A stretch of DNA of 38,546 nucleotides, taken from NCBI GenBank assembly GCA_029260755.1, contig JAJDCQ010000034.1:1-38546 (forward strand), read 5' to 3'. The DNA comes from Planctomycetota bacterium (GTDB lineage Bacteria; Planctomycetota; J058; JAJDCQ01). Position numbers and translations under genes: made by a program. Position 1 is the stretch's first letter. Each line of letters begins with the position of its first letter. Shown piece by piece: positions 25,651 to 34,033 of the stretch. The notes under the pieces were generated by a model. The model worked only from the letters and a program-made list of their open reading frames with translations, was not told the origin of the DNA and did not search any database.

Positions 25651-25686
25651 TCTCGGGGTTGGTCTCGGGGTTGGTCTCGGGGTGGG
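25651..25686. repeat. Three 12-bp tandem repeats in the acyl-CoA dehydrogenase leader
   Basis: TCTCGGGGTTGG occurs at 25651-25662 and 25663-25674, and as TCTCGGGGTGGG at 25675-25686. It lies between the predicted -10 box (25726-25731) and the ATG (25625), so on the transcript it would be C/A-rich 5' UTR. It could bind a regulator or simply be a slippage product. Confidence 0.7.
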
Positions 25687-25725
25687 CGCGCGGCGTTCGC
25701 GAGCGGTCGGTCGGTGCGAGCCGCG

Positions 25726-25731
25726 ATTATA
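25726..25731 (-). promoter_or_regulatory. Consensus -10 box (TATAAT) for the acyl-CoA dehydrogenase gene
   Basis: A perfect TATAAT on the minus strand in CGCTATAATCGC, implying a start about 95 nt before the ATG. The region 17-18 bp upstream (CTGGAAGG) is a poor -35, so an activator or an extended -10 may help. Confidence 0.4.
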
Positions 25732-25783
25732 GCGAGCCGGCCCGGAAGCCTTCCAGGCGCGTAAGGGGCGGTGTCGACCGCCG

Positions 25784-25813
25784 TTGCGCCCCGGCGATCG
25801 CCGCCGCTATCAT
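25784..25813 (+). promoter_or_regulatory. Candidate promoter of the DUF1028 gene
   Basis: TTGCGC (25784-25789) and TATCAT (25808-25813) with an 18-bp spacer. The implied start is about 30 nt upstream of the ATG at 25852, which fits the chosen start. Confidence 0.4.
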
Positions 25814-25851
25814 CCCGGCCCCCCAGCGCCCCTCAGCCGAAGGAACACGCC

Positions 25852-26748
25852 ATGGACAACGAGCTTCGAGCCACGACGGGACCCGGCCGCGCGCCGAGGC
25901 TCGCGATCGCCTTCGCCCTGATCGCCGCCGGGATCGGCGTCGCCGCCCTCCTGGGTCTCCCGCCCGCGGGGGGCGAGCACCCGGCCGACGGGCCGCCGCT
26001 CCGCTACGGTCCGGACGCGCCCGGCACCGTCGCGACGGCCACCTTCTCGATCGTCGGCTGGGACCCGGCGACCGGCGAGGTCGGCGTCGCCGTGGCGAGC
26101 AAGGTGCTCTCGGTCGGCAGCGTCGTGCCGTGGGCGAAGGCGGGCGTCGGCGCCGTCGCGACCCAGGCCTGGGCGAACGTCGACTACGGCCCCGACGGCC
26201 TGGCGATGCTCGCCGAGGGGGCGACCGCCGCCGAGGTCGTGAAGCGCCTCACCGACGCCGACCCCGAGGCGGCCCGCCGGCAGCTCGGCGTCGTCGACGG
26301 CAAGGGCGGCGCCGCGGGCTTCACCGGGAGCGGGTGCCACGCCTGGGCGGGCGACCGGCAGGGGAAGCACTACACCGCGCAGGGCAACATCCTCGCGGGC
26401 GAGGGCGTCCTCGAGGCGATGAGCAAGGCCTACGAGGGGGAGGACGGCGACCTCCCCGCGAAGCTCATCGCTGCGCTGATCGCGGGCGACGCGGCGGGCG
26501 GCGACCGCCGCGGCAAGCAGAGCGCCGCGATCCTGGTCGCGCGCGAGAACGCCGGCTACGGCGGCCGGAGCGACCGGTTCATCGACCTCCGGGTCGAGGA
26601 CCACGCGGACCCCGTCCTCGAGCTCGCCCGGATCGTTGCGATCCACCGTCGCTTCTACCGCCGGCGCTACACGAGCCGGCCGCCGCCGCCCGAGCCGATG
26701 CCGGCCCCGAAGGACGAGGGGAAGAAGAAGGGCGAGAGTCCCTACTGA
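25852..26748 (+). CDS. DUF1028-family exported or membrane-anchored protein
   Basis: 298 residues from the ATG at 25852, which has AAGGA 7 nt upstream; a longer open frame upstream looks non-coding and overlaps the promoter. Residues 17-36 are a hydrophobic signal or anchor. The body starts with the DUF1028 signature ATFSIVGWDPATGEVGVAVA and continues with KVLSVGSVVPWAKAGVGAV and NVDYGPDGLAMLAEGATA. This family has an Ntn-hydrolase-like fold, and its biological role is unsettled. The C-terminus is Pro/Lys-rich (RPPPPEPMPAPKDEGKKK). Most family members I know of are cytosolic, so the N-terminal export signal deserves note. Confidence 0.88.
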   Translation: MDNELRATTGPGRAPRLAIAFALIAAGIGVAALLGLPPAGGEHPADGPPLRYGPDAPGTVATATFSIVGWDPATGEVGVAVASKVLSVGSVVPWAKAGVGAVATQAWANVDYGPDGLAMLAEGATAAEVVKRLTDADPEAARRQLGVVDGKGGAAGFTGSGCHAWAGDRQGKHYTAQGNILAGEGVLEAMSKAYEGEDGDLPAKLIAALIAGDAAGGDRRGKQSAAILVARENAGYGGRSDRFIDLRVEDHADPVLELARIVAIHRRFYRRRYTSRPPPPEPMPAPKDEGKKKGESPY

Positions 26749-26813
26749 GCTTCGTCGGCGTTCCCCGGACGTAACGCAGGCGTTCGGCAATGGACTCTCG
26801 CCGCGGCAGCTCG

Positions 26814-26940
26814 CAATCCGTGCAATCCGCGTCATCCGCGGTTCCCGTTCGTTCGCAGCCGAGAGAGACCGAACCGCGGATTACGCGGATTGCACGGATC
26901 GTGGTTCGGACGGCGCCAGACCTCTGCCGACGCGTCGCTG
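26814..26940. repeat. Second-family inverted repeat, copy 2 (CGCGGATTA units)
   Basis: Arms 26816-26843 and 26872-26899 pair over 28 bp with one mismatch, separated by 28 nt. They are tandem 9-mers (CGCGGATTA, CACGGAT). The trailing CGACGCGTCG palindrome (26928-26937) matches copy 1. It lies between convergent genes, where the hairpin could act in both directions as a terminator. The remaining bases of 26749-27014 show nothing further. Confidence 0.8.
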
Positions 26941-27014
26941 CGGTCGGCCCGAGACGGGTGCGATCTGGAGCGATGGATCGAGAAGCGTAGCGCGGGCTGT
27001 TCCTCGAGCGCTGA

Positions 27015-28286
27015 CTATTCCGCCGGCAACGCATCCCCGAGCACCTCGAGGTGCCCCTTCTCCCCGACGACGTGGAGGCGGCCGTTCAGCATCGCGGCGT
27101 CGACCACGGCCGACTCGACGCTCGTCTCGGCGATCCTCTCCATCGACGGGAGCTGATGGAGGCTGATCGCGCGTCCGTTCGCGATCGCGACGCGGTCGCC
27201 GGCGCCCACGATCCGGAGGACGGCCGCGAAGTCGATCGCGTCGCCGCCGCCTCCGCCGAGGCGGGCGAGCGCCTCCCGGGTCGGCTCGATCGGCTCGGTC
27301 ACCCCGGCGCGCTTGCCGTCGCGCATGTCGATGCACTGGACCGGCGCGGCGCGGCCGCCGGCCACGACCGGCCCCGGGGCGACGGTGTAGCGACCGGCCC
27401 GCACCCGCGCGCGGAGGCGCTCGACGACGGGCAGGCGAAGCTCGTCGTGGGGGAGGCGCTTGCCCGACGCGAGGCCGAAGATCCGCTGCCAGCGTCGCAG
27501 GCCGAGGAGGGCGAGGTGATCGGCGTCGATGAGGATGGCCTTCGCCTCGTCGCCGGCCGGCGCGGTCCAGACGGCCTCGAGCGTCTCGGCGTCGATGACG
27601 GTCAGCTCGCCGCCGTGGAGGAGCGCGGCGAGCGAGCCGCTGATCGCGACCGGCCCGATCGAGGCGTCGGCGCGCGCCGGCAGGGTGAGCTCGGTGCGCG
27701 TCGCGCCGCTCCCCCCCTCGAGGCGCCGGACGACGGTCCTTCGGCGCGGCCCGTCGACGACCGACGCGACGACGAGGATGTCGCCGCCGGCGAGCGATCC
27801 GACGCTCGCGTGCGCGCCGCGGTCGACCGGCTCCGCCCAGAGCGGCTTCAGGGTGTCGACGTCACGCGCGTGGACCGCGATCCCCGTCCTCCCGCGGGTG
27901 AGCACGACGAGCCGGCGCGCGTCGATGCAGAGCGAGCCGATCGGCGCGGCGGGAAGGAGCGCGCGGGCGATTCGATGGAGGCCGCGGGGTCCGGGCGCCG
28001 CGAGCGCGCCCCGACGATCCGGCCCCGCTCGCCACTGCGACCAGGCCTCGCCACCGGCGAGCCGCGAGCGGATCGTCGCGAGCGTCTCGAGGTCAGCGGC
28101 CGCGAGCGCGGCGTCGCGCGCGCCGAGCAACGCCGTCCGGACGGCGTCGCCCTCGCCCGCGCGCTCGAGCTCGTCGGCGAGCCGAAGATGGGTCGCTGGA
28201 TCCAGACGATTCCGGGCGACGTCGCGCTCCAGCGCCTTGCGCCGGGAGTCGAGGCTCTCGCGTCCGTCCATCACCTCGGAGGGCAT
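27015..28286 (-). CDS. Protein with PQQ/WD-like beta-propeller repeats
   Basis: About 423 residues if started at the ATG at 28286; GTG/ATG codons 12-15 nt further in and a TTG upstream are alternatives, and none has a well-spaced ribosome site. The N-terminal 80 residues are helical and TPR-like (DPATHLRLADELERAGEGDA). The rest is a series of short beta repeats such as LCIDARRLVVLTRGRTGIAV, LTVIDAETLEAVWTAPAGDE and MLNGRLHVVGEKGHLEVLGD, typical of PQQ-like propellers that compare stored or displayed values. No signal peptide, transmembrane helix or catalytic motif is visible, so it is probably cytosolic and a protein-interaction scaffold. It is transcribed alone. Confidence 0.7.
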   Translation of the reverse strand: MPSEVMDGRESLDSRRKALERDVARNRLDPATHLRLADELERAGEGDAVRTALLGARDAALAAADLETLATIRSRLAGGEAWSQWRAGPDRRGALAAPGPRGLHRIARALLPAAPIGSLCIDARRLVVLTRGRTGIAVHARDVDTLKPLWAEPVDRGAHASVGSLAGGDILVVASVVDGPRRRTVVRRLEGGSGATRTELTLPARADASIGPVAISGSLAALLHGGELTVIDAETLEAVWTAPAGDEAKAILIDADHLALLGLRRWQRIFGLASGKRLPHDELRLPVVERLRARVRAGRYTVAPGPVVAGGRAAPVQCIDMRDGKRAGVTEPIEPTREALARLGGGGGDAIDFAAVLRIVGAGDRVAIANGRAISLHQLPSMERIAETSVESAVVDAAMLNGRLHVVGEKGHLEVLGDALPAE

Positions 28287-28442
28287 TCCACCATCGAGCC
28301 ATCTCCTATTGCGGTCTAGGTTTCGGCGCAATCGTAGCCCGCCGTCCCGCCCCGGACAAGAGCCGATGGCGGGCGGCCTGATATCGGTGACCGTCCCCGA
28401 CGCCAGCTGCGGGAAACCCCTATGCCTTTGCGGCGCTTGGTC

Positions 28443-28470
28443 TTGACCCGCCCCGAGCGGCGACTATCAT
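28443..28470 (+). promoter_or_regulatory. Predicted sigma70-type promoter of the ExbD-like/YhhQ unit
   Basis: TTGACC (28443-28448) and TATCAT (28465-28470) are 16 bp apart; each matches 5/6 of consensus. The implied start lies about 75 nt before the ATG at 28553. This is one of the two best promoters in the window. Nothing else is recognised in 28287-28552. Confidence 0.5.
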
Positions 28471-28552
28471 CGGGGGTGCGGCCCACGCGTGGCGTGCGGC
28501 GACGGTTGGACCGTCGTCCGCCGCGCCCCCGTCGGTCGCAGACGAGACCCGG

Positions 28553-29068
28553 ATGTCCCAGCGTCGGTCGGCCCTCGGCAGCAAGAAGATCAAGAAGAAC
28601 CGGGCGCCGAACAGCTTCGCCGACAGCGACATCGACGACTCGTCCGGTCGAACAGCCGGGCAGGTCGTCATCACCGTCGTCGTCCTCGGCGTCCTGACGA
28701 GCCTCCTCGCGGGGCTCGGGATCATCGTGGCCACCGCGCTCCTCGGCTCGACCGAGACGGCGAGGTCCGGCACGGTCGCCCCCGCACCCGTCCTCCACCT
28801 CGCTCACCACGCCGACGGCACCGTCGTGACGCTCGACGGTCAGGCGCTCGGCACGACGCGCGCCGAGACGGGCGACGATGTCGGGGCGGCGGGCGCGATC
28901 GAGAGCCTCCTCGAGCGGCTCGAGGGGCTCGACGACGCGGACGCCGTCCTCCGGGTCCGGACCGATCCCGAGGTGCCGCCCGGCGTCGTCGGTCGGATCC
29001 TCGATGCGCTCGTCGCGGCGAAGATCCCGTTCGAGGTCCGCGGCGATCCCGCCGGCGGGCGTCGCTAG
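28553..29068 (+). CDS. Small membrane protein with ExbD/TolR-like periplasmic domain
   Basis: 171 residues. A basic cytoplasmic N-terminus (KKIKKNR) and a polar stretch lead to one transmembrane helix (about 37-64), then a periplasmic domain. The domain pattern (GTVVTLDGQALG, LLERLEGL, DAVLRVRTDPEVPPGVVGRI, LDALVAAKIPFEV) matches the ExbD/TolR fold, where the strand-helix-strand ends with a 'vv-vld-l-aGi-v' motif. The usual transmembrane Asp is not seen, and no ExbB/TolQ partner is adjacent, so a proton-driven stator role is doubtful. It may be a relic or a structural variant. The YhhQ gene starts 69 bp downstream. Confidence 0.55.
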   Translation: MSQRRSALGSKKIKKNRAPNSFADSDIDDSSGRTAGQVVITVVVLGVLTSLLAGLGIIVATALLGSTETARSGTVAPAPVLHLAHHADGTVVTLDGQALGTTRAETGDDVGAAGAIESLLERLEGLDDADAVLRVRTDPEVPPGVVGRILDALVAAKIPFEVRGDPAGGRR

Positions 29069-29137
29069 CCAGCCCGAGGAACTGGACCAACCGCGCTCGA
29101 CCGGGTTCCATCGGGGACCTTCCGAGCGAGGACCCCC

Positions 29138-30019
29138 GTGGCGAGCCCCGACCCGACCAACGAGCCGGGCGCCGAAGCCGGCGCCGACCCCTTCGCGCAT
29201 CTCCCGCCGATCGACCCGTCGGTCCTCCACGAGCGACGCGAGCGGGTCTTCCTCGTCCTGGCCGGGCTGTTCCTCGGCACCCTCGCCATGCTGAACATCC
29301 TCGGCATCAGCCGCTTCATCCGGCTCGGGCAGATCGTCTTCGCGGAAGGCACGCCCGAGCAGTGGGACGTCACGTTCGCCGTCGCCGTCGGCGTCCTGCC
29401 CTACCCGATGACGTTCCTCTGCACCGACCTCATCAGCGAGTTCTACGGCCGGCGGCGCGCGAGCGGGGTCGTCTTCGTCGGGCTGCTCCTGAACGTGTGG
29501 GTCGTCTTCGTCCTCTGGCTCGGCGGGATCCTGCCAGGCTTCGAGCCGGTCGACCCGGCGACGGGCGAGATCGTCCGCGACGCCGCGAACCGGCTCCCCG
29601 TCTTCTACGAGGTCCGGGCGCTGACGTTCGGAGCGGTCGGCGCGTCGATGATCGCCTACCTGATGGCCCAGTTCTGCGACGTCTACGTCTTCCACTTCTG
29701 GAAGCGGCTGACCAACGGACGCCATCTCTGGCTGCGGAACAACGGCTCGACCCTCGCGAGCCAGCTCGTCGACACGGTCGCGGTGATCCTGATCACCTAC
29801 CTGTTCGTCGAGAACGGCCTGCCGATCAAGGCGGACCAGAGCATCGCGTTCCAGCTCGTCGTCGGCTTCATCCTGGCCGGCTACGTCTTCAAGCTGGTCG
29901 CCGCGCTCCTCGACACGATCCCGATCTACGTCGCCGTCTGGCTGCTGACGCCGTATCTCCGGATCGACCCCATGACCGAGCACGTCGCCGACCGCGAGGA
30001 GCTCGCCCTCGGCCGCTGA
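29138..30019 (+). CDS. yhhQ: YhhQ-family queuosine precursor transporter
   Basis: 293 residues from a GTG; the first 35 residues are a polar extension compared with the family core. There are about six transmembrane helices. Family hallmarks are FLCTDLISEFYGRRRA, AQFCDVYVFHFWKRLTNGR and LWLRNNGSTLASQLVDT, which carry the charged residues conserved in vitamin-uptake-like (VUT) carriers. YhhQ imports preQ0/preQ1 for tRNA queuosine synthesis; no other que gene is in the window. Its TGA stop sits in a 12-bp palindrome shared with the convergent SDR gene's stop. Confidence 0.92.
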   Translation: MASPDPTNEPGAEAGADPFAHLPPIDPSVLHERRERVFLVLAGLFLGTLAMLNILGISRFIRLGQIVFAEGTPEQWDVTFAVAVGVLPYPMTFLCTDLISEFYGRRRASGVVFVGLLLNVWVVFVLWLGGILPGFEPVDPATGEIVRDAANRLPVFYEVRALTFGAVGASMIAYLMAQFCDVYVFHFWKRLTNGRHLWLRNNGSTLASQLVDTVAVILITYLFVENGLPIKADQSIAFQLVVGFILAGYVFKLVAALLDTIPIYVAVWLLTPYLRIDPMTEHVADREELALGR

Positions 30020-30027
30020 CCGGTCAG
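30016..30027. other. 12-bp palindrome containing both convergent stop codons
   Basis: CTGACCGGTCAG is a perfect palindrome. It holds the TGA of yhhQ (30017-30019) and, in reverse, the TGA of the SDR gene (30024-30026). The genes end only 4 bp apart, so any terminator for one lies within the other. Confidence 0.7.
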
Positions 30028-30878
30028 GCGGTCGCCGCCGGCGGGGCGGGCGCCGGGGCGGCATCGTGGTTCGGCTGGTGGCGCGTCCGCGGGAAGAAGC
30101 GCAGGGCGAGATCGAGCAGCCACGGGAAGTGGCGCGTCATGAAGACGCCGAGCTTGCCGTGCCCGGTGATGACCGCGTGCGCCTTGCGCCGGCGGATCGC
30201 CCGGATCATCTGAGCGCAGGCGACGTCGGTCGCCATGATCATCCGGCTCGGCCGCCCCTCCTTGGCGTCGGCGTGGTGGACGCCGGTGTTGTCGACCTGG
30301 CTGATCTCGCTCGCGACGAAGCCGGGGCTGATGAGCGTCACGCTCGTCCCCGAGTAGGCGAGCTCGCGGCGCAGGCTGAACGCGATCGCCCCGACCGCGA
30401 ACTTGCTGCTGCCGTAGGCGCTGCTCTCGGGCAGGGCGATCCAGCCCGCGACGCTTCCCATGACGACCAGCCGCCCCTTCACCTTCTGCACCTCGGGGAG
30501 GGCGGCCTTGAGCGTCCGGACGACGCCGAAGACGTTCGTCTCGTACTGGCGCTTGTAGTCATCGACGCTCAGGTGCTCGACCCGTCCGACGACGCCGAAG
30601 CCGGCGTTCGCGATGACGACGTCGAGGCGTCCGAACTCGGCGATCGCCTCCGCGACCGCGTGCTCGCAGTCGCCGTCGCGGGTGACGTCGCAGGTGACGG
30701 CGATCGCGCGCTTGCCCATCCCATCGATCTCGGAGACCAGCTTGCGCAGCCGCTCCTCGCGGCGCGCCGCGAGGACGAGGTGGGCCCCGCAGGCGGCGAG
30801 CTGCCGGGCGAGCTCCGCCCCGATCCCGCTGCTGGCCCCGGTGATGAGGACGACCTGCCCGCCGAACGATCCGCTCAC
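30024..30878 (-). CDS. Short-chain dehydrogenase/reductase (SDR)
   Basis: 284 residues, classical SDR. The NAD(P) motif TGASSGIG is at 13-20, followed by AARREERL, which suggests NADP preference. DVT at 64-66 and NAG at 91-93 are present, and the active site is S142, Y155 and K159 (YGSSK). The C-terminal 60 residues extend past the core and carry a hydrophobic/basic helix (FPWLLDLALRFF), possibly membrane-associating, then a Pro/Ala tail. Substrate is unknown; it resembles SDRs acting on lipids or ketones. The GTG start overlaps the Tex stop by 4 bp (GTGA), so it is translationally coupled to tex. Confidence 0.92.
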   Translation of the reverse strand: MSGSFGGQVVLITGASSGIGAELARQLAACGAHLVLAARREERLRKLVSEIDGMGKRAIAVTCDVTRDGDCEHAVAEAIAEFGRLDVVIANAGFGVVGRVEHLSVDDYKRQYETNVFGVVRTLKAALPEVQKVKGRLVVMGSVAGWIALPESSAYGSSKFAVGAIAFSLRRELAYSGTSVTLISPGFVASEISQVDNTGVHHADAKEGRPSRMIMATDVACAQMIRAIRRRKAHAVITGHGKLGVFMTRHFPWLLDLALRFFPRTRHQPNHDAAPAPAPPAATA

Positions 30879-33331
30879 CGCTCCCCCTTCCGGCCATACT
30901 TCTTCAGCAGGTCATCCATCGTGTGGAGCCGCTCGGGCTCCCTCGGCTTCGCCGGCGCGGGCGGCGGCGCGGGGTTCGGGCCTCGGCTCGCCGCCGGCCG
31001 TCCCTGGCCGCGCCGCGGGCCGCGCCCGCCGCCGCCTCCACCCTGAGCGCGGTCCCGGCCACGATCCCGGTCGCGGCTCCGATCGCCGCCGCCGCCGCCG
31101 CCGTGGCGGCTGCGGGCGTCGGCCGGCGGGTCGGTCAACGCCTTGATCGACAGCCCGATCCGCGCCCGCTCGTGGTCGACCTCGGTCACCTTGACCTTCA
31201 CGACGTCTCCGACCTTCACCACCTCGCGCGGGTCCGAGACGAAGCGGTGGCTGAGCTGGCTCACGTGGACCAGGCCGTCGCGCTTCACCCCGACGTCGAC
31301 GAACGCGCCGAAGTTGGTGACGTTGCTCACTCGCCCCTCGACGACCATCCCCTCGTTCAGATCCTCGATCGAGGTGACCGCATCGTTCCACTCGGGGACG
31401 GCGAAGTCGGGGCGCGGATCGCGTCCGGGGCGCTCGAGCTCGGTCCGGATGTCGTCGAGGGTGAACCGCCCGACGCCGGCCGCCTCGTCGGCGAACCGGT
31501 CGACCTCGATCCGCGCGACCACCTCGGGATGCCCGACGAGCTCCGCGACGCTCACCGACAGCGCGGCCGCCATCGCCCCGACGAGGTCGTATCGCTCCGG
31601 GTGCACGCCCGTCCGGTCGAGCGGATTCTCCGCGTCCCGCACCCGGAGGAAGCCCGCCGCTTGCTCGAACGTGCGCGGCCCGAGGCCGCTCACCCCCAGC
31701 AGATCGCGCCGGCTCCCGAAGCGCCCCTTCGCGTCGCGGGCGGCCACGATCGCCTTCGCCAGGCGGGCGGACAGGCCGCTCACCCGGGCGAGGAGCGACG
31801 GGCTGGCCGTGTTGAGCTCGACGCCGACCCGGTTCACGACGGCGATCACGGCGGCGTCGAGCTCGGCGGCGAGCATCTTCTGATCGACGTCGTGCTGATA
31901 CTGGCCGACCCCGAGCGACTTCGGGTCGATCTTGACCAGCTCGGCGAGCGGGTCCTGGAGCCGGCGCGCGATCGAGACCGCCCCGCGGATCGAGACGTCG
32001 AGGTCGGGCAGCTCCTCGCGGGCGACGGCCGACGCGGAGTAGACGCTCGCCCCGGTCTCGGGGACGATCGCGACGGTCACCTCGGGCAGCTCGGCGGCGC
32101 GGAGCGCCTGCCGCGCGAAGGCCGCCGCCTCGCGGCCGCCCGTCCCGTTGCCGACCGCGACGGCGCGCGCGCCGTGGTCGCGGACGAGGCCGACGAGGAC
32201 GGTCGCCGAGCCCGCCTCGTCGGTCTTCGGACCGGTCGGGTAGATCACGCTCGTCGCGAGGATCTTGCCCGTCCCGTCGACGGCGACGACCTTGCAGCCG
32301 GTGCGGTAGCCCGGGTCGATCCCGACGACCGAGACGAGCCCGAGCGGCGCCTGCATCAGGAGCGCCTCGAGGTTCGCCCGGAAGACCGAGACGGCCTCCT
32401 CGAACGCGCGGTCGCGCATCGCGGCGCGCACCTCGCTCTCGACCGAGGGGCGGAGCAGCCGCGCGTAGCCGTCGGCGACCGCCTCGCCGACGAATCGGCC
32501 CGCGGGTGTGTCGTTCGCCGGCGCCGCCCGACGGAGCCGCGCGACCTCGGCGTCATCGTCGATCGCGAGCTCGGTCCGCAGAAACCCCGCCTTCTCGCCG
32601 CGGAGGATCGCGAGCAACCGATGGCTCGCGACTCGCCGGGAGGGCTCGGCGTGCTCGAACCAGTCGCGGTAGACCGCCGCGTCGGGCTCCTCGCGCCGCT
32701 TCTTCACCGCCTTGCTCCGAAGGGTCGAGGAGTCGGCCAGGACGCCGCGCAGCCGCACGCGATGCGCCGCGGTCTCGGCGATCCGCTCGGCGACGATGTC
32801 GCTCGCGCCCGCCAGCGCCGCCGGCGCGTCGGCGACGCCCCGCTCGGCGTCGACGTAGGCGGCGGCCGCCGCGGCGGGCTCCACGCTCCGGTCGGCGGCG
32901 AGGGCCGCCGCCCAGAGGAGGTCGGCGAGCGGCTCGAGGCCCGCCTCGCGCGCCTTCTGCGCCCGGGTCCGCCGCTTCTTCTTGTAGGGGAGGTAGAGGT
33001 CTTCCAGCTCCTGCTTGCTCACGGCGGCGCGGATCGCCGCCTCGAGCTCGGGGGTGAGCTTGTCCTGCTCGCGGATGCTCTCGAGGATCGCGTCGCGCCG
33101 CGCGGCGAGCTCGCAGAAGTAGTCGCGCTGCTTCGCGACGTTCTCGACCTGCTCGTCGTCGAGGCCGCGGGTCGCCTCCTTCCGGTAGCGGGCGATGAAC
33201 GGCACCGTCGCGCCGTCGGCGAGGAGGTCGGCCGTGGCGCGGACCTGATCGGGGCGACAGCCGACGGCCGTCGCGATGCGCTCGACGAACGCGGGCTCGA
33301 GGGTGGCGGCGGCGGCGCTGGTCTCGGTCAT
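30875..33331 (-). CDS. tex: Tex-family S1 RNA-binding protein
   Basis: 818 residues from the ATG at 33331 (GGAGAGG ribosome site about 6 nt before it; the longer frame upstream lacks one). Tex N-domain with TVPFIARYRKEATRGLDDEQ (about 42-61), the YLPYKKKRRTRAQKAREAGL motif (113-132), a YqgF-like domain from VVGIDPGYRTG (about 335), helix-hairpin-helix repeats near SGLSARLAKAI and SGLGPRTFEQAAGFL, and an S1 domain at about 660-733 (EGMVVEGRVSNVTNFGAFVD, SIKAL). Tex binds nucleic acid and is linked to transcription and ribosome rescue. It has an 85-residue Gly/Arg-rich tail (734-818) ending TMDDLLKKYGRKGER, longer than in typical Tex proteins. It sits 69 bp after a small membrane protein gene. 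Confidence 0.96.
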   Translation of the reverse strand: MTETSAAAATLEPAFVERIATAVGCRPDQVRATADLLADGATVPFIARYRKEATRGLDDEQVENVAKQRDYFCELAARRDAILESIREQDKLTPELEAAIRAAVSKQELEDLYLPYKKKRRTRAQKAREAGLEPLADLLWAAALAADRSVEPAAAAAAYVDAERGVADAPAALAGASDIVAERIAETAAHRVRLRGVLADSSTLRSKAVKKRREEPDAAVYRDWFEHAEPSRRVASHRLLAILRGEKAGFLRTELAIDDDAEVARLRRAAPANDTPAGRFVGEAVADGYARLLRPSVESEVRAAMRDRAFEEAVSVFRANLEALLMQAPLGLVSVVGIDPGYRTGCKVVAVDGTGKILATSVIYPTGPKTDEAGSATVLVGLVRDHGARAVAVGNGTGGREAAAFARQALRAAELPEVTVAIVPETGASVYSASAVAREELPDLDVSIRGAVSIARRLQDPLAELVKIDPKSLGVGQYQHDVDQKMLAAELDAAVIAVVNRVGVELNTASPSLLARVSGLSARLAKAIVAARDAKGRFGSRRDLLGVSGLGPRTFEQAAGFLRVRDAENPLDRTGVHPERYDLVGAMAAALSVSVAELVGHPEVVARIEVDRFADEAAGVGRFTLDDIRTELERPGRDPRPDFAVPEWNDAVTSIEDLNEGMVVEGRVSNVTNFGAFVDVGVKRDGLVHVSQLSHRFVSDPREVVKVGDVVKVKVTEVDHERARIGLSIKALTDPPADARSRHGGGGGGDRSRDRDRGRDRAQGGGGGGRGPRRGQGRPAASRGPNPAPPPAPAKPREPERLHTMDDLLKKYGRKGER

Positions 33332-33400
33332 GTCGGCCTCTCCGGGTTGCCGGGCGCATCCTGCCAGGCCCGTGGGCGGCGTCAACCGAGGGGCCTCGGT

Positions 33401-33898
33401 CTACTCGACCTCGCCTCGCCTCGTCGCGTCCTCGAGGGCGAGCTCGGCCTCCGCCTCCGCCCGCCGCGCGAACTCGCGCGCGCCGTCCTCGGTCGGAAAC
33501 GCCAGCCCGAACATGGCCAGCCCGATCAACCATCCGAACGTCAGGAGCGGGTCCATCCCGACGAGGAGCACGAGCGAGGTCGTGAAGAGGTAGAGCGCCT
33601 CGGCGAGCGCCATCCGCAGGATCGTCCGCGACCGCCAGGCGTCGGTCGTCCGGTCGGGATGCGGCCACCGCCGCGGGAACGCCGCGAAGAGGATCAGCAC
33701 GAGCACGACCAGACCGCCGAGCGCGCCGCGGAGCGCGTTGACGATCGGCAGCGCCTCGGGCGCGAACGGCAGCCTCCCCGCCGCGTCGGCCGCGATGGCG
33801 AGGCTGAAGAAGAGGAGCATGCCGGCGCCGAGCGCGATCGCCACCGCGCGAAGCGACCGGACGGCTTCCTGGCGTGCCAGCGTCTTGCCGCGTCCCAC
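33401..33898 (-). CDS. Small four-helix membrane protein of unknown function
   Basis: 165 residues from a GTG at 33898. An ATG at 34000 would give 199 residues, but that extension is low-complexity and contains a TATCAT box, so the shorter form is preferred. After a short basic N-terminus (RGKTLARQEAVRSLR) there are four hydrophobic segments: AIALGAGMLLFFSLAIAA, GLVVLVLILFAAF, EALYLFTTSLVLLVGM and FGWLIGLAMFGLAF. The tail is charged and helical (REFARRAEAEAELALEDATR). I do not recognise a family. It may be co-transcribed with tex. Confidence 0.6.
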   Translation of the reverse strand: MGRGKTLARQEAVRSLRAVAIALGAGMLLFFSLAIAADAAGRLPFAPEALPIVNALRGALGGLVVLVLILFAAFPRRWPHPDRTTDAWRSRTILRMALAEALYLFTTSLVLLVGMDPLLTFGWLIGLAMFGLAFPTEDGAREFARRAEAEAELALEDATRRGEVE

Positions 33899-33947
33899 GC
33901 GCGCCCCCGCGACCCGAGTCCTCGTCCCGTTCGTCCAGCCGTGCCCG

Positions 33948-33953
33948 ATGATA
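33948..33953 (-). promoter_or_regulatory. Possible -10 box (TATCAT) for the small membrane protein gene
   Basis: TATCAT on the minus strand, about 50 nt before the GTG at 33898; no good -35 was seen. On the plus strand TTGCCT (33960-33965) and TAGGAC (33984-33989) with an 18-bp gap could drive the gene at 34034, but they are weaker. Confidence 0.25.
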
Positions 33954-34033
33954 CCCGAGTTGCCTCTCCCGGTGGCCTCGTGGTAGGACAGGCGCCCCAT
34001 CCCCGGCGACGACACCAGAAGCGAGCCCGCGAA

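Noticed and set aside
28316..30064. Long minus-strand frame opposite the ExbD-like and YhhQ genes
   Set aside because: It is a complementary frame with Asp/Glu/Arg-rich composition; YhhQ on the plus strand has strong motifs.
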